Positions 50,434 to 58,538 of a stretch of DNA of 64,000 nt are shown here, in pieces. Numbering within the stretch: the first letter of the stretch is position 1; every line of letters starts with the position of its first letter. Both the position numbers and the translations under genes were made by a program. This DNA is from Spiribacter salilacus (GTDB lineage Bacteria; Pseudomonadota; Gammaproteobacteria; Nitrococcales; Nitrococcaceae). Location of the stretch: the NCBI RefSeq assembly GCF_009649225.1, contig NZ_WJPP01000002.1, forward strand, positions 457,042-521,041, in the 5' to 3' direction. The notes under the pieces are model-generated. The model was not told the DNA's origin and ran no database searches. It saw only the letters and a program-made list of their open reading frames with translations.

Positions 50434-51129
50434 TTAGAGTGTGCCCGCTCGACGAAGCAGGATCAAGTCAAAAACTTGGTGACCTTTGCGAAGGCCACGG
50501 CGTTCAAAGCGAGAGGACGGCCGTGCAGTAACATTCGAAGCAAAGCCACGATGTGGATTCTCAAAATCAGGTGCTTGATTGGTTAACTCGAGCATCCAGT
50601 CGGCGTATTCGGCCCAGTCCGTTGCCATGTGCAAAAAGCCACCGGGCTGCAGACGATCGGCCACCATCGTCAGCCATTCAGGCTGAACCATGCGGCGTTT
50701 GTGATGGCGTTTTTTAGGCCATGGATCGGGAAAAAACAGTTGCACACCAGCCAATGAAGCAGAAGCAACGCCGGCTTTTAAAAACTCCGTAGCATCGGTC
50801 AACATCACTTTTAGATTGCTAATGCCGTCCGCTTCGATGCGGCGCAAAAGCTTACCGGTGCCAGCGCGATAAACCTCAAGCCCCAAGTAGTTGTACTCAG
50901 GATGGGTGATTGCCATAGCAGCCAGCGCTTCCCCATCACCAAATCCAATATCCAGAACAACCGGGCCTGGTTTTACAAAAAGGCGATTCAAATCAAGCGG
51001 GCCATCAGTCCAGTCCACGCCATACAGGGGATAGAGTTGCTCTAAGGCGCGAATCTGCCCATCGGTCAGTCGCCCCTCTCGGCGAACAAAACTGCGAATA
51101 ATGCGTTGTTGAGGATTAGAGTCATTCAT
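50434..51129 (-). CDS. trmB: tRNA (guanine46-N7)-methyltransferase
   Basis: This 231-residue SAM-dependent enzyme makes m7G46 in tRNA. It has VVLDIGFGDGEALAAMA (SAM site), YLGLEVYRAGTGKLLRR, and the catalytic FFPDPWPKKRHHKRR. It stands at the 3' end of the mod operon, 4 nt after a small unknown gene, and is terminated before the btuB leader. Confidence 0.95.
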   Translation of the reverse strand: MNDSNPQQRIIRSFVRREGRLTDGQIRALEQLYPLYGVDWTDGPLDLNRLFVKPGPVVLDIGFGDGEALAAMAITHPEYNYLGLEVYRAGTGKLLRRIEADGISNLKVMLTDATEFLKAGVASASLAGVQLFFPDPWPKKRHHKRRMVQPEWLTMVADRLQPGGFLHMATDWAEYADWMLELTNQAPDFENPHRGFASNVTARPSSRFERRGLRKGHQVFDLILLRRAGTL

Positions 51130-51133
51130 GACT

Positions 51134-51316
51134 TCAGCGTGGCTTTAATACCACCTGATCCTCTGTTGTACTAGCCAGCCGATAGGGTACTGCGCTGCAG
51201 GCAAACCGCTGAATAATCTTATTGGCTTCTTCGCGAGCCTCTGGCATTGGCCCCGTAATTACGATTTCGCGCCAACGGTATTCCACCCGACAAATTTCGC
51301 GCCTAGTGGCCCCCAT
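51134..51316 (-). CDS. Small protein of unknown function in the mod operon
   Basis: This 60-residue frame starts at an ATG sharing bases with the modC stop (TAATG) and ends 4 nt before trmB. The product is polar and mixed: RVEYRWREIVITGPMP, then a helix EAREEANKIIQRFA, then two likely strands. It has no signal peptide or membrane helix. A small alpha/beta fold is plausible. I do not recognise a family. Tight packing between two real genes argues that it is translated. Confidence 0.6.
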   Translation of the reverse strand: MGATRREICRVEYRWREIVITGPMPEAREEANKIIQRFACSAVPYRLASTTEDQVVLKPR

Positions 51317-52422
51317 TAGCCCTCCCTAAAAAAATGCTGCACCGCGTGATAGCGGCGCATTGTGCCCGGGCGAATCAGCGCCTGCAACTCAACACCCTCA
51401 GTTAACTGCAATTGGGAGGCGGTTTGCCAATCAACTTCTGACCAAAACTGCCCGCCGGCACCGGTTTTTAGCTGCACTAAAACCAGCCCCGCCCCGCCAG
51501 GCGTCATTGATATGACACAGACCGGAAATACATTTGACTGCCCTGCCAAGCTGTCTGCGCTGCGCAATAACACCACATCGCTAGAGCGGATTCGTATTCG
51601 GACCGATTGGCCCACCGCAATCGGCTCGCCAGGTACTGATAGAACGCCCCCAGGCGTATCAATTTGGTGGCAGGAATGGGCCTCATCACGCGCTAGAACG
51701 CGCCCCTCCCACACCACCATCGGGCTCAAATCGCCAAGCCGTGCCCAGTTTGCTGGCGTTGAAAACGCGGTATCAACCCGCTCGTGCAAAACACATTGGC
51801 CTTGCTCAAGCAGCATTAGATGATCAGCCATTTCTAAGACTTCTTGACGTGCATGGGTGACATAAAAAACCGAAATCCCAAACCGCTCTGGAATTTCGCT
51901 AATCAATGGCATGATTCGGCGGCGGCGGCCATAATCCAGCGCCGCCAGCGGTTCATCCAACAGCAATAACGATGGGCCAGCCACCAGTGCTCGTGCCAAC
52001 GCTACCCGCTGCGCCTCACCGCCCGATAACATGGAAGGCAAACTCTGCTGAAGATGCCCAATACCTAAGGTATCAATCACCTCGTCAAGCGCTGGTCCTT
52101 CACGCCGACGCCGTCGCAGCGCATAAGCCAAGTTACCCGCCACCGTTAAGTGCGCAAATAACCGCGCATCCTGAAACACAAGCCCAACATTGCGCTGATA
52201 GGCCGGTCTTACAGGGTGATCATCCAGCCAGACTTCATCACCAAGCCGAACCTGCCCGCGGCAGTTGGGCTCCAAACCCGCAATGCAGCGTAAAAACGTT
52301 GTTTTACCGCATCCTGAGGTGCCAAAAACGGCCGTAATACCCGGTCGAGACTGACCGGCCATACTCAAGGTAAACCCAGGGCGTTCAAGACGAATATCAA
52401 ACTCAAGGCGCGGCTGACTCAT
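51316..52422 (-). CDS. modC: Molybdate ABC transporter ATP-binding protein
   Basis: This is a 368-residue ABC ATPase. Walker A GTSGCGKTTFLR, signature LSGGEAQRVALARAL, Walker B LLLLDEPLAALD and the H-loop VTHARQEV form the first about 220 residues. The C-terminal part (SVRIRIRSSDVVLL) is a TOBE/MOP regulatory domain typical of ModC. It overlaps modB by 4 nt and leads into the small gene by TAATG. Confidence 0.93.
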   Translation of the reverse strand: MSQPRLEFDIRLERPGFTLSMAGQSRPGITAVFGTSGCGKTTFLRCIAGLEPNCRGQVRLGDEVWLDDHPVRPAYQRNVGLVFQDARLFAHLTVAGNLAYALRRRRREGPALDEVIDTLGIGHLQQSLPSMLSGGEAQRVALARALVAGPSLLLLDEPLAALDYGRRRRIMPLISEIPERFGISVFYVTHARQEVLEMADHLMLLEQGQCVLHERVDTAFSTPANWARLGDLSPMVVWEGRVLARDEAHSCHQIDTPGGVLSVPGEPIAVGQSVRIRIRSSDVVLLRSADSLAGQSNVFPVCVISMTPGGAGLVLVQLKTGAGGQFWSEVDWQTASQLQLTEGVELQALIRPGTMRRYHAVQHFFREG

Positions 52423-53090
52423 CCGATGCTTGCCCCCCGGCCGCGCCGGTTAACTGAGTACACCAGTAGCAACACAATAAAAGAGAAAATCAGCAAACCT
52501 GCAGATAGCTGATGTGCTGCGGCATAATTAAGCACTTCCACATGCTCGTAAATCGCAATCGCAACCACACGCGTTTCGCCTGGAATGCTGCCGCCCACCA
52601 TTAATACCGCACCAAACTCACCCAGCGTATGGGCAAAACCCAACACAATCGCCGTTAAAAACCCGCGCGCAGCCAGCGGACAGGCAACGGTAAAAAAGGC
52701 ATCAGTCGGCCTTGCGCCCAGCATGGTGGCTGCCTCCATTGGCCCCGGGCCAACTGATCGAAACGCATCACGCAGCGGTTGCACTACAAAAGGCAGCGAA
52801 TATAAAACTGAGGTAATCACTAAGCCTGTGAAGCTAAACGTCAGCGTGTTCCCGGTTAAGTCAAACCAAGGGCCACCCACTGCCCCTTCAGGCCCCAGCA
52901 ATATGAGCATATAAAAACCCAGCACGGTGGGCGGTAGCACTAAAGGCAGTGCAACAAGGGCATCTACCGAGCTGCGCCAACGGCTTTTACTAATTGCCAG
53001 CCACCAGGCAAGCGGTGTACCAATAAGCAGCAGCACAACAACGGTAACCACCGCCAGCTGAACGCTCAGCCAAACTGGACCGCTCATCAT
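52419..53090 (-). CDS. modB: Molybdate ABC transporter permease
   Basis: This is a 223-residue inner-membrane protein with five helices. DALVALPLVLPPTVLGFYML and LGARPTDAFFTVACPLAARG (the EAA loop that docks the ATPase) are ModB/CysW-type. It lies 6 nt after modA and overlaps modC. Confidence 0.94.
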   Translation of the reverse strand: MMSGPVWLSVQLAVVTVVVLLLIGTPLAWWLAISKSRWRSSVDALVALPLVLPPTVLGFYMLILLGPEGAVGGPWFDLTGNTLTFSFTGLVITSVLYSLPFVVQPLRDAFRSVGPGPMEAATMLGARPTDAFFTVACPLAARGFLTAIVLGFAHTLGEFGAVLMVGGSIPGETRVVAIAIYEHVEVLNYAAAHQLSAGLLIFSFIVLLLVYSVNRRGRGASIG

Positions 53091-53096
53091 GCAAAC

Positions 53097-53891
53097 CTAC
53101 TCCACAACACCATAGCCATAACGCGCCAAAATCTCTTTTGCCTGGTCCTCTTTGATAAAGGCCAAAAACTCTAAGGCCGCATCATTATCGCTTGCCCTTT
53201 TCAATAAAACCGCATCTTGGCGAATAGGATCATGCCAATTGGCCGGTATCAACCGCCATTCACCAGCTGGTTTACCTTCCATAAACGTATGTGAGGCGGC
53301 CACCAGCGCGTGCGTTATATTGCCGGTCGCCAAATACTGGAGCACCTGGGTCACATTTTCTGCATAGACTAAACGATCGACTAACGCCTGCTCTAAGCCT
53401 GCAAATGCCAGCGCTTGCTGCGCGGCTTTCCCATACGGGGCCGTGCGCGGATTAGCGATTCCAAACCGCCTAACAGCTGCTGGATCTAACCCGGCCAGCC
53501 CATCTTCGGGCAACAACTCGCCGGGGCTAACCCAAAGCACCAAGCGCCCCTGAGCGTAAGTATATAGCGACTCTGCTACCGCCAACCCCTCATCAACTAA
53601 TCGCTGTGGGCGTGCCTGATCGGCCGCCAAAAACACATCAAACGGTGCGCCGTTCACAATTTGCGCGTAATGCCGGCCGGTGGCGCCAGGGCTAATACGC
53701 ACCTCAATTTGATGCGCAGATTGAAAGGCCGCGGCAATCTCTTTTAACGGCACCAAAAAGTTGCTAGCCACCGCCACTTGAATGGAATTGGCTTGCGCAG
53801 CCACCGAGCTGAGCAAAATTAATAGGGACAGGCATCGAAAAATAGATCTCAAATTGCCTCTGATGCCTGATTCGTTCACCGTATGCTCCAT
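53097..53891 (-). CDS. modA: Periplasmic molybdate-binding protein
   Basis: This 264-residue protein with a signal sequence ([15 protein letters not shown]) binds molybdate in the periplasm. [40 protein letters not shown] and [15 protein letters not shown] are ModA motifs. The start is uncertain: ATG 53891 forms a CCATGG palindrome with the mutY start, while GTG 53879 has GGAG 7 nt upstream and gives a shorter leader. The latter may be the true one. Confidence 0.9.
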   Translation of the reverse strand: MEHTVNESGIRGNLRSIFRCLSLLILLSSVAAQANSIQVAVASNFLVPLKEIAAAFQSAHQIEVRISPGATGRHYAQIVNGAPFDVFLAADQARPQRLVDEGLAVAESLYTYAQGRLVLWVSPGELLPEDGLAGLDPAAVRRFGIANPRTAPYGKAAQQALAFAGLEQALVDRLVYAENVTQVLQYLATGNITHALVAASHTFMEGKPAGEWRLIPANWHDPIRQDAVLLKRASDNDAALEFLAFIKEDQAKEILARYGYGVVE

Positions 53892-54930
53892 GGAAAAGCC
53901 GCTTACCGAACGCGTCCTTAATTGGTTTGATCAATATGGCCGGCATGATCTGCCGTGGCAACGCCCTGCAACACCGTATCGCGTGTGGATTTCTGAGGTA
54001 ATGCTGCAACAAACGCAGGTTGCTACTGTTATTCCTTATTTTAATCGCTTCATGGCGGAATTCCCGAACGTTGAGCAATTGGCGCAGGCCAGCATCGATA
54101 CGGTGCTCGCACATTGGGCAGGGCTTGGGTATTACGCTCGCGCCCGCAACCTGCATGCCGCAGCCCAAATCATTGCTGATCAGCATAACGGTACATTGCC
54201 CAAAACCGTGGAGGCACTGATAGCACTCCCTGGCATTGGGCGATCTACCGCCGGTGCGATTGTTTCGCTGGCCGGTAACCAACCTGCGCCCATTTTGGAT
54301 GGCAACGTAAAACGAGTGCTCGCGCGCTTTCATGCAGTAGCCGGCTGGCCCGGGCGCAGTGCCGTGGCGGCTGAGCTTTGGCAATTAAGCGAGCAGCACT
54401 TATCGACAACACGACCAGGGGCTTTTAATCAGGCCATGATGGACTTGGGCGCAACGGTTTGCACGCGTCAGCCAAACTGTGAGCGGTGCCCGTTAAACGA
54501 AGACTGCCTCGCATTACGCGCCGGCAATCCCGCAGCCTACCCCGAGCGCCGAGCACCGCGCGTTAAACCAGAGCGTGAAGTTAACCTGCTCATGCTAGAG
54601 CGTGATCAACGGTTATTGCTGGTACGCCGCCCACCCACCGGCATCTGGGGCGGGTTATGGTCACTGCCCGAGGTTGAAGGGGCAATTAATCCAGTTGAAT
54701 GGGCGCGCAAAAAGCTGGGGCTAACAATCACCACCCCTCAACCGGCACCGACCCTATCGCATGAATTCACCCATTTCCGTCTTACCATTAAACCGCTGGC
54801 AGCTAGGGTGACTGAATGTCATACAATGGCAGATGCGGAATATGACTGGTACGTGCCCGAGCGGAAAACTGCGTGGGGGCTGCCAGCACCAATCCAGCGA
54901 ATACTGACACAATGGGAGCAGAGCCAATGA
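53890..54930 (+). CDS. mutY: A/G-specific adenine glycosylase
   Basis: This 346-residue enzyme removes adenine mispaired with 8-oxoguanine. It has [20 protein letters not shown], the helix-hairpin-helix [13 protein letters not shown] with the catalytic Asp of [13 protein letters not shown], then the iron-sulfur loop, and a C-terminal NUDIX-like domain ([19 protein letters not shown]). The cluster ligands read C-X5-C-X2-C-X5-C, one residue shorter than the usual X6 in the first gap. It overlaps yggX by 4 nt. Confidence 0.95.
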   Translation: MEKPLTERVLNWFDQYGRHDLPWQRPATPYRVWISEVMLQQTQVATVIPYFNRFMAEFPNVEQLAQASIDTVLAHWAGLGYYARARNLHAAAQIIADQHNGTLPKTVEALIALPGIGRSTAGAIVSLAGNQPAPILDGNVKRVLARFHAVAGWPGRSAVAAELWQLSEQHLSTTRPGAFNQAMMDLGATVCTRQPNCERCPLNEDCLALRAGNPAAYPERRAPRVKPEREVNLLMLERDQRLLLVRRPPTGIWGGLWSLPEVEGAINPVEWARKKLGLTITTPQPAPTLSHEFTHFRLTIKPLAARVTECHTMADAEYDWYVPERKTAWGLPAPIQRILTQWEQSQ

Positions 54931-55196
54931 GCGATACCGTATTTTGCGTAAAACTGGGCCAAGAAGGGCAAAAGCTCAAGCGCCAACCATACCCAGGTGA
55001 GCTGGGCGAAAGAATCTTTGCAAACGTTAGTCAAGAAGGCTGGAAAATGTGGCTAGGCCATCAAACCATGCTGATTAATGAGTATCGCCTTTCACCCATG
55101 GATCCTAAGGCCCGTAGTTTCTTAGAACAAGAAATGGAAAATTTCTTTTTTGGGGAAGGTTCAGCGCCGCCGCCTGATTTTCAGCCCACTGAATAA
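54927..55196 (+). CDS. yggX: YggX, iron(II)-trafficking/oxidative protection protein
   Basis: This is an 89-residue protein. It starts [15 protein letters not shown] with the conserved Cys7. [39 protein letters not shown] and [13 protein letters not shown] complete the family. It protects iron-sulfur enzymes and acts in the same repair/redox neighbourhood as mutY, with which it is commonly paired in gammaproteobacteria. Confidence 0.95.
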   Translation: MSDTVFCVKLGQEGQKLKRQPYPGELGERIFANVSQEGWKMWLGHQTMLINEYRLSPMDPKARSFLEQEMENFFFGEGSAPPPDFQPTE

Positions 55197-55202
55197 ACGC
55201 CA

Positions 55203-55817
55203 ATGAAACGTTTTAAAACGGCTCTACTCTCCCGCCTGGGCTACTGGATTTATCGCTTACTCAGCGCTACCTGGCGGGTTGAGCTTGATGAGCAACCGCC
55301 ATTTCTTGAAGAAATTGAAAATCCTCAACCCGTTGTAATTGCCCACTGGCATGGCAATGAGCTTGCCCTGATTCACTTAGTAAAACGCTATCGTATTGCC
55401 ACGCTGGCCTCGCAAAGTCGAGATGGCGAAATTATGAATGGCATTTTGGTATCGCTGGGTGCGGCCACTAGTAGGGGCTCTTCTTCTCGTGGAGGAATGG
55501 CAGGGCTAAGAGGTTTAGTCAGACTGTGCCGCGCTAATCGGCACAACGTGTCTTTTGCCGTTGACGGACCTAAAGGACCATTGCATGTTGTAAAACCCGG
55601 CGTATTTGAATTTTCGCGTTTAATGAATGCGCCGATTTACGCCGCTTCGGTTTCTGCCAATCGTGTTTGGTGCCTGCACCGATCTTGGAATCGCGCAATC
55701 CTTCCTAAACCCTTTGCGCGTGTCAGAATTCGCTTTACGCGGGTATTTGATCCCATATCAAAAACCATGGACATCCACGATCCTGCGCTGGCAGGCCAAT
55801 TAAAACGGCATCTATAG
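55203..55817 (+). CDS. DUF374 acyltransferase-fold protein
   Basis: This is a 204-residue protein of the DUF374 family, related to lysophospholipid acyltransferases. The expected catalytic HxxxxD is represented by WHGNELALIH. TLASQSRDGEIMNGILVSLG and FAVDGPKGPLHVVKPGV are the defining DUF374 stretches. It probably sits at the inner membrane (N-terminal hydrophobic WIYRLLSATW). Its substrate is unknown. It follows yggX by 6 nt. Confidence 0.82.
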   Translation: MKRFKTALLSRLGYWIYRLLSATWRVELDEQPPFLEEIENPQPVVIAHWHGNELALIHLVKRYRIATLASQSRDGEIMNGILVSLGAATSRGSSSRGGMAGLRGLVRLCRANRHNVSFAVDGPKGPLHVVKPGVFEFSRLMNAPIYAASVSANRVWCLHRSWNRAILPKPFARVRIRFTRVFDPISKTMDIHDPALAGQLKRHL

Positions 55818-55833
55818 CAACTGCTAATTAAAA

Positions 55834-55854
55834 AACCATTGAATTTCAATGGTT
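55834..55854 (-). terminator. Hairpin with minus-strand T run
   Basis: AACCATTGA pairs with TCAATGGTT around an ATT loop. On the minus strand it runs into a T6 tract (A at 55830-55835). Both flanking genes are on the plus strand, where it would follow the DUF374 gene by 16 nt without a T tail. It may serve as a weak plus-strand terminator or end an antisense transcript. Confidence 0.45.
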
Positions 55855-55939
55855 AAAGATGGCCGAGCTGGTTGTACTCTGCCACCGAACCACTTAACTT
55901 GCATTTAGTCGTTTTACCCTTTTCAGGTTAGGTGATCAA

Positions 55940-56731
55940 ATGAAACGCCCATACCGCCCAGTAAGTGCTTGGCAAACAGCCGTATTTGTTTTGCTTATCC
56001 TATTTGGTGGTAATTTTCATGCGGCGGCAGATCAAGCCACCGCTGATGCATTAATTGCCAGCGGCTTTCCATTAACACCTGAGGCAGAAGCACAATTAGC
56101 AGCTGCCTCACCTGAAGAGTTGGCACAAGTCTTAGCGAGTGTTGTTGATCAGGCAATTCGCGCCAATCCAGACGTAGCCTCCGCAATTGTAAGTAGTGCG
56201 GTGGTCGCGGCACCAGACAGCGCGGCAGATATTGTAGTAGTGGCCGTTGCAGCGGCTCCTGAGCAAGCGGCCGTAATCACGCAGTCAGCCGTTGAAGCTA
56301 ATCCGGCTGAAGCAACTAGCATCACCCAAGCCGCCGTTTCAGCTGCGCCTGAAGCCGCCGCGGAAATCACCCAAGCCGCCGTTTCAGCTGCGCCTGAAGC
56401 CGCTGCAGAAATCACCCAAGCCGCAACGGAGGCGGCGCCCGAGGCAGCAGAGGCCATTTCAGCAGCAGCGGCAGAAAGTGTCGCTGAATCAGAGGCAGAA
56501 ACAGGCAGCGAGGCCGAAGCAGAACCTGAACTTGTTATCACTATTGATGATCCATCCATTAGGGAAGGAATTACCGAGCCAACATCAGATGTCAACACCA
56601 GCGCTAACGAGACAGCGCAAGCAGCCACGCAAGAAGAAATCGCTGAAGAAGATCTACCCGAAGAACAGGTAACCGAAGCGGTCGTACCTGATGCAACTGA
56701 TGCCGATGACACTGTGCCCAGCCCCAATTGA
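55940..56731 (+). CDS. Secreted Ala/Glu-rich repeat protein
   Basis: This is a 263-residue protein. The signal peptide (TAVFVLLILFGGNFHAAA) is followed by TPEAEAQLAAASPEELAQVL, then 15-residue helical repeats of the type ITQAAVSAAPEAAAE (best copies at residues 128-172). The tail is strongly acidic (ESEAETGSEAEAEPE, EEIAEEDLPEEQ). Almost no aromatic residues are present. No family is known to me. It is the first gene of the exopolysaccharide locus and overlaps the barrel gene's possible TTG start by 4 nt. A periplasmic or surface scaffold role is possible. Confidence 0.75.
   Translation: MKRPYRPVSAWQTAVFVLLILFGGNFHAAADQATADALIASGFPLTPEAEAQLAAASPEELAQVLASVVDQAIRANPDVASAIVSSAVVAAPDSAADIVVVAVAAAPEQAAVITQSAVEANPAEATSITQAAVSAAPEAAAEITQAAVSAAPEAAAEITQAATEAAPEAAEAISAAAAESVAESEAETGSEAEAEPELVITIDDPSIREGITEPTSDVNTSANETAQAATQEEIAEEDLPEEQVTEAVVPDATDADDTVPSPN
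56321..56455 (+). repeat. Three 45-bp tandem repeats
   Basis: Units at 56321-56365 and 56366-56410 differ at only two synonymous positions. The third (56411-56455) is more diverged and encodes ITQAATEAAPEAAEA. Weaker 15-residue-periodic copies precede them (for example ITQSAVEANPAEATS). Near identity of the first two suggests recent duplication. Confidence 0.9.
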
Positions 56732-56745
56732 GAAAAAACGGAGCA

Positions 56746-57987
56746 ATGAATCACATTGGTTCTCAAACAATCCCACCCAAGGCACTCTTGGGAGCCGCGC
56801 TGCTGGGCATAGCCATCAATGCGTCCGCCGTTGAGCCAATGCCAATTAACAAAGGCGGCGCAATTCAATTCATACCAACGATCGATTTATCACAAGGGTA
56901 CGACGACAATATTGACGAGGCACCGACTGGCGAGGAAGAAAGCTCCAATGTCACCAAGGTAGTGCCAACCTTTTTATTGGCGGCTCAAGAGCGCCAAAAC
57001 CGCTATCAGTTTCGGTATACGCCCGAACTGCAGCTATACAGCCATGAAAGCGACGATAATCGTGTCAACCATAACGCGGCATTAACAAGCCGAATGAGCT
57101 TTAATACGCGAAATGCCCTTAATACAGGACTGCGTTTTGCCCGCAATCAAGAAGCCATTACCGCAACCAACCGTCGCTTTGATGAAACCGATGGCGATAT
57201 CAACAATCGCCTGACAGTCGATGGCACCTACCAGTTTGGTGCAGATAAGGCGCGCGGACAAATTGAGGTCAACGCCAAATTCCTTGCGAATCGGTACGCA
57301 AACAACAAGGTGGGTGGGTCAAATAACCAATCGCGTGAATACAACAACCCAACCCTTGATCTGACTTACTTTTGGCGGGTAGCACCGAAAACGCGAGTGC
57401 TACTGGAAGGCCGTTATTCAAGCTATGACTATCAATGGAGTGAAAGCCAACTAGACAGCAACACCATGAGTAGTTTTGTGGGTGTCACGTGGGATGCTAC
57501 CGCCAAAACACAAGGGAGTGTGCGTGTTGGCCGAGAAGAAAAGTCATTTGATAGCAGTAGCAAAACGGACACCGATCTAACGGCATGGGATGCCGAAATC
57601 AGCTGGGAGCCGATGGCGCGTTCTCGCATACAGCTTTCTACCAGCAATCGATTTGAAGAGGGTAGTGAAGAGAGCCCTGGGGTGGCATTCGAAGAGACGA
57701 TTGAGCAAACCACCTACTCTATTCGCTGGCAGCATGATTGGGATGAGCGCGTTCAAACTAATGTGGGCATGAGTGTTCGAGATAAAGACTACTTAGGCGG
57801 TTCCAACGATGGGCGTAACGACCAAACCGAAACCGTGTCTTTAGGTATTACCTATAGCGTTCGTCGTTGGCTGGATTTGGGCTTTGAAGCGCAGTTTAAA
57901 AATAATGATTCGGACAATCCCGGCAGCTCATTTGATGCGAGCTATGACCGAAATAACTACTTCTTCACCATAACTATGAGCTTATAA
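56746..57987 (+). CDS. Outer-membrane beta-barrel protein of the EPS locus
   Basis: This is a 413-residue protein with an N-terminal signal peptide (MNHIGSQTIPPKALLGAALL, cleaved near NASA). DLSQGYDDNIDEAP and many alternating strands such as RYQFRYTPELQLYSH follow, ending in YFFTITMSL with a C-terminal hydrophobic residue typical of barrel insertion. It resembles the large BBP2-like porin proteins found beside Wza/Wzc genes and probably exports or guides polysaccharide. The ATG at 56746 is used. An upstream TTG at 56728 overlapping the preceding stop is possible. Confidence 0.8.
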   Translation: MNHIGSQTIPPKALLGAALLGIAINASAVEPMPINKGGAIQFIPTIDLSQGYDDNIDEAPTGEEESSNVTKVVPTFLLAAQERQNRYQFRYTPELQLYSHESDDNRVNHNAALTSRMSFNTRNALNTGLRFARNQEAITATNRRFDETDGDINNRLTVDGTYQFGADKARGQIEVNAKFLANRYANNKVGGSNNQSREYNNPTLDLTYFWRVAPKTRVLLEGRYSSYDYQWSESQLDSNTMSSFVGVTWDATAKTQGSVRVGREEKSFDSSSKTDTDLTAWDAEISWEPMARSRIQLSTSNRFEEGSEESPGVAFEETIEQTTYSIRWQHDWDERVQTNVGMSVRDKDYLGGSNDGRNDQTETVSLGITYSVRRWLDLGFEAQFKNNDSDNPGSSFDASYDRNNYFFTITMSL

Positions 57988-57993
57988 ACAACG

Positions 57994-58536
57994 ATGCCAG
58001 CGTTAGGGAATCTTCTGATTTCATTACTGTTCCTTCTCAGCGAAACGGCGCTGGCCCAAGCTCAAGTTGCACCCGAGCGATACCGCCTGGGGTCGGGTGA
58101 TGTGATCAGCATCCGTGTGTTTGGCGAAGAAGAGCTGAGCTTCGATCGTATCCGTTTGTCGGATGCGGCCACCGTCCCGTTTCCTTTACTTGGCGAGATC
58201 AGCGCCGAGGGGCTTACACCCAAAGAGCTTGAGGCACTGGTGACTGATCGGCTGTTAGATGGCTATCTCGTCAAGCCGCGCGTCACGGTTAGTGTCTTAG
58301 AGTATCGCGATTTTTTTGTGAATGGTGAAGTGTCTAACCCGGGAGGGTATGCATTTCAGCCTGGCATGACCGTCAGACGTGCCATTGCTCTTGCAGGCGG
58401 CAAGACGGATCGAGCATCACGCCGCAATATGTACGTTATTAGCGAAGGAGAGCCTGAAAAAGATGCCCGCGAGGTAGACCTTGATGATCAATTAAATCCA
58501 GGCGATATCCTGACCATTGAAGAGAGTTTCTTTTAA
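57994..58536 (+). CDS. Wza-like polysaccharide export protein
   Basis: This 180-residue protein has a Sec signal peptide (LISLLFLLSETALA) but no lipobox cysteine, so it is not an obvious lipoprotein. YRLGSGDVISIRVFGEEELS opens the Poly_export domain, and VNGEVSNPGGYAFQPGMTVR is an SLBB domain. The protein is short compared with E. coli Wza (about 379), which fits the minimal export form used in Wzy-dependent loci. It lies 2 nt before the Wzc-like gene. Confidence 0.88.
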   Translation: MPALGNLLISLLFLLSETALAQAQVAPERYRLGSGDVISIRVFGEEELSFDRIRLSDAATVPFPLLGEISAEGLTPKELEALVTDRLLDGYLVKPRVTVSVLEYRDFFVNGEVSNPGGYAFQPGMTVRRAIALAGGKTDRASRRNMYVISEGEPEKDAREVDLDDQLNPGDILTIEESFF

Positions 58537-58538
58537 GG

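Noticed and set aside
53764..54384. 206-codon minus-strand frame opposite mutY
   Set aside because: mutY motifs are intact on the plus strand, and the antisense product has no recognisable domain.
56321..56455. Possible CRISPR-like repeats
   Set aside because: The 45-bp units are adjacent with no spacers and encode a regular 15-residue helix pattern.
56149..56868. 239-codon open frame on the minus strand opposite the Ala/Glu repeat gene
   Set aside because: It is an antisense product of the GC-skewed Ala/Glu repeats, giving low-complexity Ala/Ser sequence without a signal peptide or ribosome site.
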